Below are positions 16,313 through 24,405 of a stretch of 64,000 nt of DNA, piece after piece; within the stretch, counting starts at the first letter, position 1, and every line of letters starts with the position of its first letter. The translations under genes were made by a program, and so were the position numbers. The notes below the pieces were generated by a model. The model saw nothing but the letters and a program-made list of their open reading frames with translations. It had not been told where the DNA came from and ran no database searches. The stretch lies in assembly GCA_021796435.1 (NCBI GenBank), contig JAJYXM010000016.1, positions 1,122,625-1,186,624 on the forward strand, read 5' to 3'. Source of the DNA: a bacterium (lineage in GTDB: Bacteria > Patescibacteriota > Patescibacteriia > 2-12-FULL-60-25).

Positions 16313-17172
16313 AACCGGGAAAATATATAGAAGATGACGAACGGAATACCGGCACCGATGGCCAATGGAGGTAACGCGGCTCGAGGAGCAGCTGCCGGAC
16401 GGCGCGTCAGGTACCAGGCTCCAGAGACCATCCCAAGGAAGACGACACCAGCCGCCGAAAGATCACTCAAAGCCGTTTGTCCTACGAGGATAAGCGGCAA
16501 GATCAGATCTCCGGCGCCAAGCAAAGCCGCTTCGCTTTTACCCACGACCGATAACGGACTGGAGAGAAAAGCAAGGTCCGAAGGGATGATGAGGCCTGGC
16601 ACAAACCCTCGGCTCACCAAGTGCCCGGCCAGCTCCGCGACGATGCCGCCTGGACGCGCGGCCACAATATCATAAAGAGCCGTTACGGCCAAAATCACGA
16701 TGATCAGTTCAGGCGGAAACTGCAGCGCGAAATTCAGTGCTACTCCGATCGAACCAAGGATGAAGAACAGGTCATGCGCCCAGATGCGCGGCACGAAGAA
16801 GGGCAGAAGTACCACGATCGAGGCCAATAATAGTCCGGTAGACAACGATAACGTGGCGATGCCCAGATACCAAACACCTAGGAACAGAGCCAAAGTGAAA
16901 ATCGCTTCCCAAAAAAGCCGAAAACGGATGCGCCAAAAAGCGAATATCGCCAAACCGAGACCCAGGATGAGCCAAGGAACCGCATCCCACGGCGTACCCG
17001 ACGAAAGGCCTGCCAAATGAGATGACGAGAGGTGCGCCGCCGCAATCACCGATAAACCGGAAAAACCAAAGAGGACTAGGATGAATAGACGTCTGAAGGT
17101 CGCAGCACGCACAGCTTTTTCTGCGGAAACCATATGCGTACCGAGTATATCCCATGCGGCTTGATGGGTCAT
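16306..17172 (-). CDS. Presenilin-like (A22) intramembrane aspartyl protease
   Basis: This is a polytopic membrane protein of 288 residues with about nine hydrophobic segments. Three motifs of the presenilin/signal-peptide-peptidase family are in the right order: ALYD with Asp168 in one helix, GAGD (GxGD) at 219-222 with the second Asp at the start of the next, and ALPPLAIG near 267, corresponding to the PAL motif. Such enzymes cut transmembrane helices within the bilayer; the family is frequent in eukaryotes and archaea and rarer in bacteria. The gene overlaps adk by 7 bases. The substrate is unknown. The two acidic motifs make the call fairly firm. Confidence 0.75.
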   Translation of the reverse strand: MTHQAAWDILGTHMVSAEKAVRAATFRRLFILVLFGFSGLSVIAAAHLSSSHLAGLSSGTPWDAVPWLILGLGLAIFAFWRIRFRLFWEAIFTLALFLGVWYLGIATLSLSTGLLLASIVVLLPFFVPRIWAHDLFFILGSIGVALNFALQFPPELIIVILAVTALYDIVAARPGGIVAELAGHLVSRGFVPGLIIPSDLAFLSSPLSVVGKSEAALLGAGDLILPLILVGQTALSDLSAAGVVFLGMVSGAWYLTRRPAAAPRAALPPLAIGAGIPFVIFYIFSRLW

Positions 17173-17184
17173 ATAAAAAGAACA

Positions 17185-17209
17185 ACAGAGCCGGGTGTGC
17201 CGACTCTGT
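17185..17209 (-). terminator. Hairpin after the 17224-18105 gene
   Basis: A 10-position stem with one mismatch (ACAGAG.CGG / CCG.CTCTGT) lies 14 bases after the stop codon of the upstream minus-strand gene and before the presenilin-like gene. The tail is only moderately T-rich. Confidence 0.55.
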
Positions 17210-17223
17210 CCGTATTAGGTTCT

Positions 17224-18105
17224 TCAGATGCGTCCCTCGAGCTCCAGTAGGGCTCCTCCAAGGCCCTGAACCGAGGTTTCGGCCAAGATGACTCGAGGAA
17301 CACGCGAGAGCTCACAGGCCATCTCCAGACGATTCAGGGCGAGAGGGTGGATCCGACCGTCCAAAATCACACAGCTGGCCTTCTTCTCCGCTATGGCGCG
17401 TACCATGAGTCCGATCTGCGCCGCAGCAGGTTCCTGCAACGCAGGCCAACGTACGCAGTTAGCCAGCGCTGACCGCAGATACGTCCTCAAATGAGGTGCC
17501 TGATCAAAACCGCAGACGTAAACCCGCCGATCCATTTTCGCAGCTTGGCGGATCTTAGGAGCGATCAGTATGGAACCCAGTCCTTCCTCTTGGCCAGTCG
17601 AACTCTCCGCGACTGCAGGAACGGGATGACGATAGCCCACATAAAGCAGACGCGACATCGTCGAGATAGCCAGCAATGCAGGAAGCTCGTGTCTACTAAG
17701 CTCCTGCAGAAGATCAAGACTAAGCGCGAACGACCAACCTTTGATCCGCCTTAGAGCGCGGGAGATGGCTTTGCGATCAGCGGGACGATCGTAAGGACAG
17801 TAGGCTAAACCATAGATCGCTTCGGCCGTCCAAGCCTGCAAGAGCCAATGGCGCCGACTCGCGTCCTGCAGTAACGATGAGACGAAATCTACATCCTTCA
17901 GTTCTTCGAGCAGGCTGACGAGCATCTGCTCGGTCGCAGCATAATTCGGCGTAACGCTCTTGACCTGCATCTGTTGTGCCCTCTTCGATGAACCTAGCGG
18001 CAGCGTCTTGGCACTCGATCCTGAGCTTACGCATACAGCCCAGACCGCGCTGCTCCTAGCCGCGCTTTTCGGCCCCAGACAATCCGAATGTATTCGGTCT
18101 GTCAT
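17224..18105 (-). CDS. Uncharacterised protein with an alpha/beta C-terminal domain
   Basis: I do not recognise this 293-residue protein. The start at 18105 is chosen because CCAGGAG lies about 7 bases upstream. Residues 45-170 are helical (MLVSLLEELKDVDFVSSLL, LLQELSRHELPALLAIS). The C-terminal 100 residues alternate strand and helix (RRVYVCGFDQAPHLRTYL, SCVILDGRIHPLALNRLEMA, PRVILAETSV) like a receiver or small Rossmann fold, but the phospho-acceptor pattern of response regulators is not clear. It lies between secY and adk, a place where the spc order is normally unbroken, with terminators on both sides. It looks like an insertion. Confidence 0.55.
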   Translation of the reverse strand: MTDRIHSDCLGPKSAARSSAVWAVCVSSGSSAKTLPLGSSKRAQQMQVKSVTPNYAATEQMLVSLLEELKDVDFVSSLLQDASRRHWLLQAWTAEAIYGLAYCPYDRPADRKAISRALRRIKGWSFALSLDLLQELSRHELPALLAISTMSRLLYVGYRHPVPAVAESSTGQEEGLGSILIAPKIRQAAKMDRRVYVCGFDQAPHLRTYLRSALANCVRWPALQEPAAAQIGLMVRAIAEKKASCVILDGRIHPLALNRLEMACELSRVPRVILAETSVQGLGGALLELEGRI

Positions 18106-18192
18106 ATCGACTCCTGGAAAGAACACTAAAAATAACCGTACATAAATAAGCCTTTTTCGGCAAGATGTAACATCATTTTACTCATTGACCTT

Positions 18193-18216
18193 AAGCAAAA
18201 ACGGCCCGGAGGCCGC
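18193..18216 (-). terminator. Terminator of the S10/spc cluster after secY
   Basis: The hairpin CGGCC-TCC-GGGCCG is followed on the minus strand by a T-run. It ends the ribosomal protein transcript 28 bases after secY. The 23-base core is identical to the ndk terminator at 60661-60683. Confidence 0.85.
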
Positions 18217-18243
18217 TTTTGGATTTTTCGAAAAATGTATCGT

Positions 18244-19518
18244 CTAGTAGATGTCGTACTTACGCATGGTCAATTGAGCCTCGACTTGTTTGACCGACTC
18301 GATGACGACCGAAACCACGATCAGTAACGAGGTGCCGCCGATGGCCAACAATCGATTCCCGCCCGCGCCTTGCGCCAAGAGCGGCAACACGGCGATCGAA
18401 CCGAGGAAAACGGCACCGACCAGATTGATGCGGTTGATGACTGACTGGAGATATTCGGCAGTCGGACGGCCAGGGCGGATACCCGGGACGAAGCCACCTT
18501 GCTTCTGGAGGTTCTCGGCGATGGTCTCGGGGTTGAACACGACCGAAGTGTAGAAGAAGGTGAACAGCGCGACGAGGAGGAAATACGACCCGCCATAGAC
18601 ATACTGGTTCTGCAGAGCAGTGATGAACCACTGTGCTGCTTGGGCGATCCAAGGCGTACGCGCATGCACGAAGAATTGTGCGATGACCGACGGGAACAAC
18701 AAGATGGAGATGGCGAAGATGATCGGGATCACGCCAGCCATGTTGACGCGCAACGGGAGGCTGGTGGCGACGCCGCCGGAACCGCCCTGTCCCCTGACCT
18801 GACGGGCATATTGGATGGGGATATTGCGCTGACCTTCGGTGATGAACACGACGCCCACGATGGTCACGATGGCGATTATGCCGTACACGATGTAGCTGAT
18901 GAGCTGCGACTGGTCATATGACACCAAGAGCTGACCCAGGGACTGCGGCAGGCCAGCCAAGATGCCGGCGAAGATGAGCAAAGAGATGCCGTTGCCGACT
19001 TTCTTTTCGGACATCAATTCGCCTAACCACATGAGGAATATCGTACCGGCCGTCACGGTCACGATGAGCGTGACCATGTGCAGCATATCGGTCTTGGTCA
19101 ATATGTTGTATTGCGACTGGCGCAACAGCTGGATCAGGGCGAAAGACTGGAGGATGGCCAAAGGTACGGTCAAAAGACGCGTCCACTGGTTGATGCGTTG
19201 CTGTCCCTGTTCTCCATCCTTCTGGATCTCTTCTATGCTCGGCACGATCATCGCCAAGAGCTGGAAGATGATCGAGGCCGTGATATAAGGCGCGACGCCC
19301 AAAGCGACGATGGCGAAGTTCCGAACCGTACCTCCGGAGAAGAGGTTGAGCATGCCCAGGATCTGGTTGGATTGGAAATAACGACGCAATGCCTCGACAT
19401 CGATACCCGGCAAAGGGATGTGAGCCGCCAACCTGAAGATGACCATCATGGCCAGCACGAACAACAGTCCATTCCTAACTTCTTTGACGCGCCAGATAGA
19501 TTGAATTTTTTCCCACAT
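18244..19518 (-). CDS. secY: Preprotein translocase channel subunit SecY
   Basis: SecY is the pore of the Sec translocase in the cytoplasmic membrane. Ten hydrophobic helices can be traced. The plug-side signature HIPLPGIDVEAL opens the chain, GVAPYITASIIFQLL marks helix 2, and PFFYT-type residues (LFTFFYTSVVFNPE) and GFVPGIRPGRPTAEYL mark helices 7-8. The length of 424 residues is typical. It is the last gene of the ribosomal cluster, 114 bases after rplO, with a strong hairpin in that gap. The start follows an ATATCTAT sequence without a clear Shine-Dalgarno site. Confidence 0.97.
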   Translation of the reverse strand: MWEKIQSIWRVKEVRNGLLFVLAMMVIFRLAAHIPLPGIDVEALRRYFQSNQILGMLNLFSGGTVRNFAIVALGVAPYITASIIFQLLAMIVPSIEEIQKDGEQGQQRINQWTRLLTVPLAILQSFALIQLLRQSQYNILTKTDMLHMVTLIVTVTAGTIFLMWLGELMSEKKVGNGISLLIFAGILAGLPQSLGQLLVSYDQSQLISYIVYGIIAIVTIVGVVFITEGQRNIPIQYARQVRGQGGSGGVATSLPLRVNMAGVIPIIFAISILLFPSVIAQFFVHARTPWIAQAAQWFITALQNQYVYGGSYFLLVALFTFFYTSVVFNPETIAENLQKQGGFVPGIRPGRPTAEYLQSVINRINLVGAVFLGSIAVLPLLAQGAGGNRLLAIGGTSLLIVVSVVIESVKQVEAQLTMRKYDIY

Positions 19519-19595
19519 AATATAGATATTGGAGTCGATCCCGACAAACCTGTTATCTCATGGCCATCGGGATACCGACTGTTGCGTCGACATAA

Positions 19596-19625
19596 TCGGC
19601 AGTTCGAGTATACCCGAACCGCCGA
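19596..19625 (-). promoter_or_regulatory. 13-bp hairpin in the rplO-secY spacer
   Basis: The 30 bases fold into a 13-bp stem (11 Watson-Crick pairs and two G-U) with a TATA loop. No T-run follows on the minus strand, so it is not a plain terminator. It could be an mRNA stability element, an r-protein binding site or an attenuator that sets secY expression. Confidence 0.5.
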
Positions 19626-19632
19626 CTACGAG

Positions 19633-20106
19633 CTACACGCGTTTTTTGTTTTTCTTGACCTTCGGGACGATGAACGAACCACCGGCTTTCTCAATCGCTT
19701 CTTTAGCCGTGGCGGACGCTTTGATGTTCTCGAAATGCAGCGCTTTTTCCAGTTTGCAGGAGCCTATGACCTTGGCGCCGACAGCACTCTTCGGCACGAG
19801 GCCGGAGGCTTTAAGCGTCTTCAGGTTGATGAGGGTCGCATCGCCGATCTTTGCCGCTAGTCTCTCGAGGGAGACGCTATGATCCTTCTTGTAGCGGCTC
19901 TTGAAACCGCGCAACTTCGGGAAAGCCAAAACCATGCTGCGGATACCCTTCAGCTTAAGCTTATTGCGTCCGCCGGAACGCGCGCGCTGACCCTTGGTGC
20001 CGCGGCCCGATGTCTTTCCGCTACCCGAACCTTCTCCACGACCGACGCGGAATTTTTTGGTGCGAGCACCTTTGGCCGAAGCCAGTGTATTAAGTGAAAT
20101 TGCCAT
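19633..20106 (-). CDS. rplO: Ribosomal protein uL15
   Basis: L15 is a late-assembly protein of the large subunit. The N-terminus has the Gly/Arg-rich tail that threads into the rRNA (RGEGSGSGKTSGRGTKGQRAR), and the globular part ends with IEKAGGSFIVPK. Length is 157 residues. The gene follows rpsE after 6 bases. In most bacteria rpmD (L30) lies between rpsE and rplO; here the gap cannot hold it, a known mark of Patescibacteria. Confidence 0.97.
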   Translation of the reverse strand: MAISLNTLASAKGARTKKFRVGRGEGSGSGKTSGRGTKGQRARSGGRNKLKLKGIRSMVLAFPKLRGFKSRYKKDHSVSLERLAAKIGDATLINLKTLKASGLVPKSAVGAKVIGSCKLEKALHFENIKASATAKEAIEKAGGSFIVPKVKKNKKRV

Positions 20107-20112
20107 AAGATT

Positions 20113-20805
20113 TTATTTCGTTTCCTCTGACTTGGATTTTTCCTCGTCTTTGGACTTATCTTCCGTCGCTTTTTGCGGAGCTTTGAGTTTCTTGAGGGCA
20201 GCGAACGTAGCTTTTACGTTATTGATCTTGCTGGCTGAACCCAAGATTTTCGACACGACGTTAGGGACGCCCGCCAATTCCAGCACTACGCGCACGGCAC
20301 CTCCAGCCTTGATACCGGTACCTTTAGGAGCCGGTTTGAGCAGGATGCGGGCGGCGGCGAATTTCGCCTCTACCGCATGCGGGATAGTCTCATTGACGAG
20401 CGGTACGGTGATCAAAGCTTTGCGGGCTTGGGTCGCGGCTTTGGTGACGGAGAGTGAGAAATCCAGACCCTTGGCCACACCATAACCCACACGGCCCTTA
20501 CGGTTACCGATTACGGTCAAAGCACGGAAGCGCATGCGCTTTCCGCCCTTGGTCACACGCGTGACGCGCGCGATGTCCAGGTTCTTCTCTTCGTAATCGG
20601 ATTCCAACGGGACATCCGAACCTGGTCTAGGACGACCTGGCGGACGACGATTGCCACCGCCGCGATTAGGGCCACCGCCGCGATTCTGACCGGCTCCCCT
20701 GCCGCGTTGCTGCGGACGGTTGTCGCGTGCCGCGGGTGCCGCCGGTTTTGCTGCGGGCTGCGCTTCTGGGGCCACAGGCTGTTTGTTGACTTGCTCTTCG
20801 CTCAT
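20113..20805 (-). CDS. rpsE: Ribosomal protein uS5 with long N- and C-terminal extensions
   Basis: S5 is a small-subunit protein important for decoding accuracy. The conserved part starts at ARVTRVTKGGKRMRFRA and includes GYGVAKG and GVPNVVSKILGS. Before it lie about 75 residues rich in Pro, Gly, Arg and Asn, and after it about 30 residues of Lys/Glu/Ser, so the protein has 230 residues against about 165 in E. coli. Such low-complexity tails are common on ribosomal proteins of this group and probably contact rRNA. It follows rplR after 10 bases. Confidence 0.97.
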   Translation of the reverse strand: MSEEQVNKQPVAPEAQPAAKPAAPAARDNRPQQRGRGAGQNRGGGPNRGGGNRRPPGRPRPGSDVPLESDYEEKNLDIARVTRVTKGGKRMRFRALTVIGNRKGRVGYGVAKGLDFSLSVTKAATQARKALITVPLVNETIPHAVEAKFAAARILLKPAPKGTGIKAGGAVRVVLELAGVPNVVSKILGSASKINNVKATFAALKKLKAPQKATEDKSKDEEKSKSEETK

Positions 20806-20815
20806 AATGCTGGGT

Positions 20816-21172
20816 TTAAAATTTTAAGCCGGCCGCACGAGCCGCTTCGGCCAAGGCCTTAAGGCGACCATGGTACTGCTTGTCACGACGGTCAAAGACA
20901 ACGCTTTCTATCTTCTTAGCCAGCGCTTTCTCTGCGACAAGTTTGCCCACTGCTTCTGCCGCCTGGGTCTTATTCATCTTTGCGCCTTTCAATTCGGTAT
21001 CGGCAGCTGCGACCAAAGTCTTGCCGGATGTATCGTCGATGACCTGTGCGTAGATATGGGACAGCGTACGCTTGACGGATAACCGTGGGCGCTCGCTTGT
21101 GCCTGATACCTTAGCGCGGACGCGGATGATGCGGCGCTTCTGCAATTGTATCTTTCGCTTAGAGTCGTTCAT
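20816..21172 (-). CDS. rplR: Ribosomal protein uL18
   Basis: L18 binds 5S rRNA together with L5 and carries it to the large subunit. Family features are [19 protein letters not shown] in the first half and [22 protein letters not shown] at the end. Length is 118 residues, as expected. It follows rplF after 1 base and precedes rpsE by 10 bases. Confidence 0.97.
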   Translation of the reverse strand: MNDSKRKIQLQKRRIIRVRAKVSGTSERPRLSVKRTLSHIYAQVIDDTSGKTLVAAADTELKGAKMNKTQAAEAVGKLVAEKALAKKIESVVFDRRDKQYHGRLKALAEAARAAGLKF

Positions 21173-21173
21173 A

Positions 21174-21725
21174 TTATGCTGACTTAGCCGCGGCCTTTCC
21201 GGCTTTACGGCGGATTACTTCGTCCACGTACTTGATGCCTTTGCCCTTGTAAGGTTCCGGTGGCCTGATACGACGGATTTGGGCAGCGATTTCACCGACC
21301 AGCTGCTTATCGATGCCGGAAAGCGTCAAAATCTGCTTATCGACTTTGCCTTCGATCCCTGGCGGCAAGACGAACTCCACGGGGTGGGAAAATCCGACTT
21401 CGATGTTCAGTTTGTTGCCCGAGATGGATACCCTGAAACCGACGCCTACGAATTCCAGCGACTTCTCGAAAGGCTTCTGCACGCCGTCGACCGCATTAGC
21501 GATCAGCTGACGCATCAAGCCCCAGAGCGCGCCGGCCTTCTTGACAGTCTCGTCGGCGATCTGCACCTCCAAAGACTTCGGGTCCTCGATCTGGACGACC
21601 TTGATAGCAGGATGCAATGCGACAGTCAGGGTACCTTTAGGACCCTTGATGACGACTTCCCCGTCCTTCAGCGTAGCTTCTACGCCGGAAGGCAGGATGA
21701 TGGGTTTTTTTCCGATTCGAGACAT
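21174..21725 (-). CDS. rplF: Ribosomal protein uL6
   Basis: L6 consists of two related domains near the sarcin-ricin loop and factor site. The chain starts [17 protein letters not shown] and ends with the conserved [20 protein letters not shown] start at the ATG at 21725, one base after the rpsH stop; an in-frame GTG 15 bases upstream would overlap rpsH and is less likely. Length is then 183 residues. Confidence 0.96.
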   Translation of the reverse strand: MSRIGKKPIILPSGVEATLKDGEVVIKGPKGTLTVALHPAIKVVQIEDPKSLEVQIADETVKKAGALWGLMRQLIANAVDGVQKPFEKSLEFVGVGFRVSISGNKLNIEVGFSHPVEFVLPPGIEGKVDKQILTLSGIDKQLVGEIAAQIRRIRPPEPYKGKGIKYVDEVIRRKAGKAAAKSA

Positions 21726-21726
21726 A

Positions 21727-22119
21727 CTAGTAGATTTCACAGATTACTTCGCCTCCCAATTTGCGTCGACGCGCTTCCTTATTCGTCATGACGCCGGCGG
21801 AAGTCGAGACTATGGCGATCCCGATGTCCGACAAAACACGGGGCAGTTCCGAAGCTCCACGATAGACACGCAGACCTGGCTTCGAGACACGCTTGATCGA
21901 TCGAATAGCGGGTTCCCTATCCTCGAACTTCAAGGCTACGCTCAAGATTTTCTTGGCGCCTTCATGGCGTTCCGTGACCTTGCCTACATAGCCTTCGCGC
22001 TCGAGTATCTTGGCGATATCGAACTTGAGGCGTGAAGATGGCACCTCGCAGACCTCATGATGCGCAGACATGGCGTTGCGCAAGCGGGTCAAGAAATCAC
22101 TGATGGTATCGGTATTCAT
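21727..22119 (-). CDS. rpsH: Ribosomal protein uS8
   Basis: S8 binds the central domain of 16S rRNA early in assembly and represses the spc operon in E. coli. The conserved ends are MNTDTISDFLTRLRNAM and STSAGVMTNKEARRRKLGGE. Length is 130 residues. rpsZ lies 4 bases upstream and rplF follows after 1 base. Confidence 0.97.
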   Translation of the reverse strand: MNTDTISDFLTRLRNAMSAHHEVCEVPSSRLKFDIAKILEREGYVGKVTERHEGAKKILSVALKFEDREPAIRSIKRVSKPGLRVYRGASELPRVLSDIGIAIVSTSAGVMTNKEARRRKLGGEVICEIY

Positions 22120-22123
22120 AGTA

Positions 22124-22309
22124 TTACCAGCTAGATTTGGTTACACCCGGAAGTTCGCCGCGATTAGCCAGTTCGCGGAAACAGATGCGGCAGATGCCGA
22201 AGGCCCGCATGTAGCCATGACGACGCCCGCAGCGCCAACAACGATTCACTTTGCGGGTGCTCCACTTGGGGTTGCCGTTTGATTTAGCGATTTGTGCTTT
22301 GGTTGCCAT
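22124..22309 (-). CDS. rpsZ: Ribosomal protein uS14, zinc-binding type
   Basis: This short S14 has two CxxC pairs ([20 protein letters not shown]) that bind zinc, unlike the longer zinc-free form of E. coli. It sits in the head of the small subunit. Length is 61 residues. It follows rplE after 3 bases. Confidence 0.97.
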   Translation of the reverse strand: MATKAQIAKSNGNPKWSTRKVNRCWRCGRRHGYMRAFGICRICFRELANRGELPGVTKSSW

Positions 22310-22312
22310 AGA

Positions 22313-22849
22313 TTAGTCCTTAAAGGGAAAGCCAAGGTGTTTGAAGAGTGCCAAACCGACGTCACGCTTTCCGGCTGTCGTCGAAATGTTGACTTGCAGG
22401 CCATGAGTCCTCTCCACGTCGTCCGGTTCGATCTCGGGGAAAGCCAGGAATTCCTTGAAGCCGATGGAAAGGTTCCCGTTGGCATCGATATGTTTGCTCG
22501 AGATGCCGCGGAAGTCGCGGATACGGGGGAAGGTCACGTTAACCAGCTTATCCAAGAAGTCCCACATGCGGTCGCCACGCAGCGTGACGCGCATCCCGAC
22601 CTCCATGCCTTTGCGGATCTTGAAGTTCGAGATGGACAAGCGCGCTTTCGTCTTGACGGGCTTCTGACCGGTGATGCGCTGCAGGACTTTTTCCGCGTTC
22701 TCGTTGAACTTCGGATCCTTGATGCCTTGCGACAAACCCACGGCTACCGTGATGGCGGTGACCTTGGGTAAAGCCATGACGCTCTTGATCTTGAGGTCAG
22801 ACTGCAGCTGCTTGGCTATCTCTGTGTTGTAACGCTCTCGCAAATTCAT
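22313..22849 (-). CDS. rplE: Ribosomal protein uL5
   Basis: L5 binds 5S rRNA in the central protuberance. The family pattern MALPKVTAITVAVGLSQG near residue 24, then RITGQKPVKTKA and GNLSIGFKEFLAFPEI, is clear. Length is 178 residues. Its start overlaps the rplX stop by 4 bases. Confidence 0.97.
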   Translation of the reverse strand: MNLRERYNTEIAKQLQSDLKIKSVMALPKVTAITVAVGLSQGIKDPKFNENAEKVLQRITGQKPVKTKARLSISNFKIRKGMEVGMRVTLRGDRMWDFLDKLVNVTFPRIRDFRGISSKHIDANGNLSIGFKEFLAFPEIEPDDVERTHGLQVNISTTAGKRDVGLALFKHLGFPFKD

Positions 22850-23124
22850 ACTCGTTTGGATTTAGGTTTGTCATCGTGCCGCATGGTGGTTCCGCTTTCG
22901 TCCATCGGCAGGACGTTCGAGGCATGTATCGGCATGGCGAATTCGACTATCTGACCTTTTTGCTCCGTGTGGCGTGAGCGCAGATGTCGCTTAGTCATGT
23001 TGACCCCCTCGACCACGACACGATTGACATCAGAAAAGACCTGCAGGACCTTGCCCGACTTCCCTTTGTTCTTGCCTGCGATGATCTTGACCATGTCGCC
23101 GGTTTTGATGCGTAATTTAGACAT
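22846..23124 (-). CDS. rplX: Ribosomal protein uL24
   Basis: L24 starts large-subunit assembly near the 5' end of 23S rRNA. The KOW motif is [18 protein letters not shown], followed by [13 protein letters not shown]. Length is 92 residues, slightly short at the C-terminus compared with E. coli. The stop overlaps the rplE start by 4 bases, and rplN lies 4 bases upstream. Confidence 0.97.
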   Translation of the reverse strand: MSKLRIKTGDMVKIIAGKNKGKSGKVLQVFSDVNRVVVEGVNMTKRHLRSRHTEQKGQIVEFAMPIHASNVLPMDESGTTMRHDDKPKSKRV

Positions 23125-23128
23125 ATAT

Positions 23129-23500
23129 TTACAGTACCTCCGGGGCTAATGAAACAATCTTCATGAAACCTTTGGCGCGCAACTCGCGAGCGACAGGGCC
23201 AAAGATGCGGGTACCTTTCGGCTCCTTGCTCTTCTGGTCGATGATGACCGCGGCATTATCGTCGAAACGGATATAGGTACCGTCGGGGCGACGCGTCTCC
23301 TTATGGATGCGTACCAAGACGGCATGCACCACATCGGATTTCTTGACTGCGCCACGCGGATCAGCCGATTTGACGACGCAGGTAACGATATCCCCCAAGC
23401 CCGAAGTACGGCGTTGGTAACCTCCGTGCAAGCGGATACACTGGAGTTTTTTGGCTCCGCTGTTGTCCGCGACTTTAAGCATTGTTCTGTGCTGTACCAT
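23129..23500 (-). CDS. rplN: Ribosomal protein uL14
   Basis: L14 sits at the subunit interface. The signature [21 protein letters not shown] follows a six-residue lead, and the end reads [19 protein letters not shown]. Length is 123 residues. rpsQ lies 5 bases upstream and rplX 4 bases downstream. Confidence 0.97.
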   Translation of the reverse strand: MVQHRTMLKVADNSGAKKLQCIRLHGGYQRRTSGLGDIVTCVVKSADPRGAVKKSDVVHAVLVRIHKETRRPDGTYIRFDDNAAVIIDQKSKEPKGTRIFGPVARELRAKGFMKIVSLAPEVL

Positions 23501-23505
23501 ATCTT

Positions 23506-23775
23506 TTATTTAGCTTGGCTGGTTACGCTGATGAGTCTCCAACACTTGTCCTTCGACAAGGGGCGGGTTTCCTGAATCACCACGACATCGCCGATTTTCG
23601 CCAAACCTTTCGCATCATGCGCTTTGACCTTGGTGGACTTCGTGTAGAACTTTCCGTACTTGGGATGCGTCACACGACGGTCAAGCCTAACCACGATGGT
23701 CTTGTCCATCTTGTCCGAGGTCACGATGCCGCTCAAACGACGGCTCTGCGGTTTTTTGTCAGTCTGCTTGTCCAT
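23506..23775 (-). CDS. rpsQ: Ribosomal protein uS17
   Basis: S17 is an OB-fold primary binder of 16S rRNA. The core reads [20 protein letters not shown], then [20 protein letters not shown]. Length is 89 residues. It follows rpmC after 2 bases. Confidence 0.97.
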   Translation of the reverse strand: MDKQTDKKPQSRRLSGIVTSDKMDKTIVVRLDRRVTHPKYGKFYTKSTKVKAHDAKGLAKIGDVVVIQETRPLSKDKCWRLISVTSQAK

Positions 23776-23777
23776 AA

Positions 23778-23978
23778 TTATTGTTTGCTAGGTTCGGCGG
23801 TCTGGCGCAACACGGTCTGGACGCGCGCCAACTCACGTTTTTTATTGCGGAGTTCGCGTACGTTCTTGTGCTGACGCGTGACCACGAGGGATCTCAAGTC
23901 GCGGATCTGCCCGCTCAGCTCAGCTGCGAGCGTCAACAGTTCGGGGCGCGTTTTCAGTCTTATGTCTTTGACTCCCAT
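23778..23978 (-). CDS. rpmC: Ribosomal protein uL29
   Basis: L29 is a helical hairpin next to the polypeptide exit, near the SRP and trigger factor site. The end reads LRNKKRELARVQTVLRQTA, the usual second helix. Length is 66 residues. The gene lies 1 base after rplP and 2 bases before rpsQ. Confidence 0.94.
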   Translation of the reverse strand: MGVKDIRLKTRPELLTLAAELSGQIRDLRSLVVTRQHKNVRELRNKKRELARVQTVLRQTAEPSKQ

Positions 23979-23979
23979 A

Positions 23980-24390
23980 TTATTTAGCGATGTATTTACT
24001 CTTGCACGGTAGCTTGTAGCCAGCCGATTCCAAGGCTTCTTTAGCTTTGTCGGCCGGGATGCCGTCCATCTCGAAGACCACGGTGCCAGGACGGACAGGG
24101 GCTACGTAATGGTCGACAGCACCTTTTCCGGCGCCCATAGGGACTTCGTTGCCCTTCTTGGTGATCGGTTTGTCAGGGAAAATGCGGATCCAGATCTTTC
24201 CGCCGCGACGCGTATAGCGCGTCAAGACACGACGGCAAGCTTCGATCTGACGGGAGCTGACCCAGGCGGCAGTCGTAGCCTTCAGGCCATAGGAACCGAA
24301 AGAAAGCTCTATCTTATCCGAAGCCGTGCGGATCATGCGGCCGCGCCCTTTATGCCATTTGCGATGTTTTACTTTTTTGGGTATCAACAT
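23980..24390 (-). CDS. rplP: Ribosomal protein uL16
   Basis: L16 helps place tRNAs at the A site of the large subunit. The start [16 protein letters not shown] and the stretches [20 protein letters not shown] and [19 protein letters not shown] are conserved. Length is 136 residues. It follows rpsC after 15 bases. Confidence 0.97.
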   Translation of the reverse strand: MLIPKKVKHRKWHKGRGRMIRTASDKIELSFGSYGLKATTAAWVSSRQIEACRRVLTRYTRRGGKIWIRIFPDKPITKKGNEVPMGAGKGAVDHYVAPVRPGTVVFEMDGIPADKAKEALESAGYKLPCKSKYIAK

Positions 24391-24405
24391 ATTCTTGCCA
24401 GTATT

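Noticed and set aside
17224-18105. Response regulator
   Set aside because: The C-terminal alpha/beta pattern is suggestive but the acidic pocket and the phospho-acceptor Asp with its downstream Thr and Lys are not convincing.
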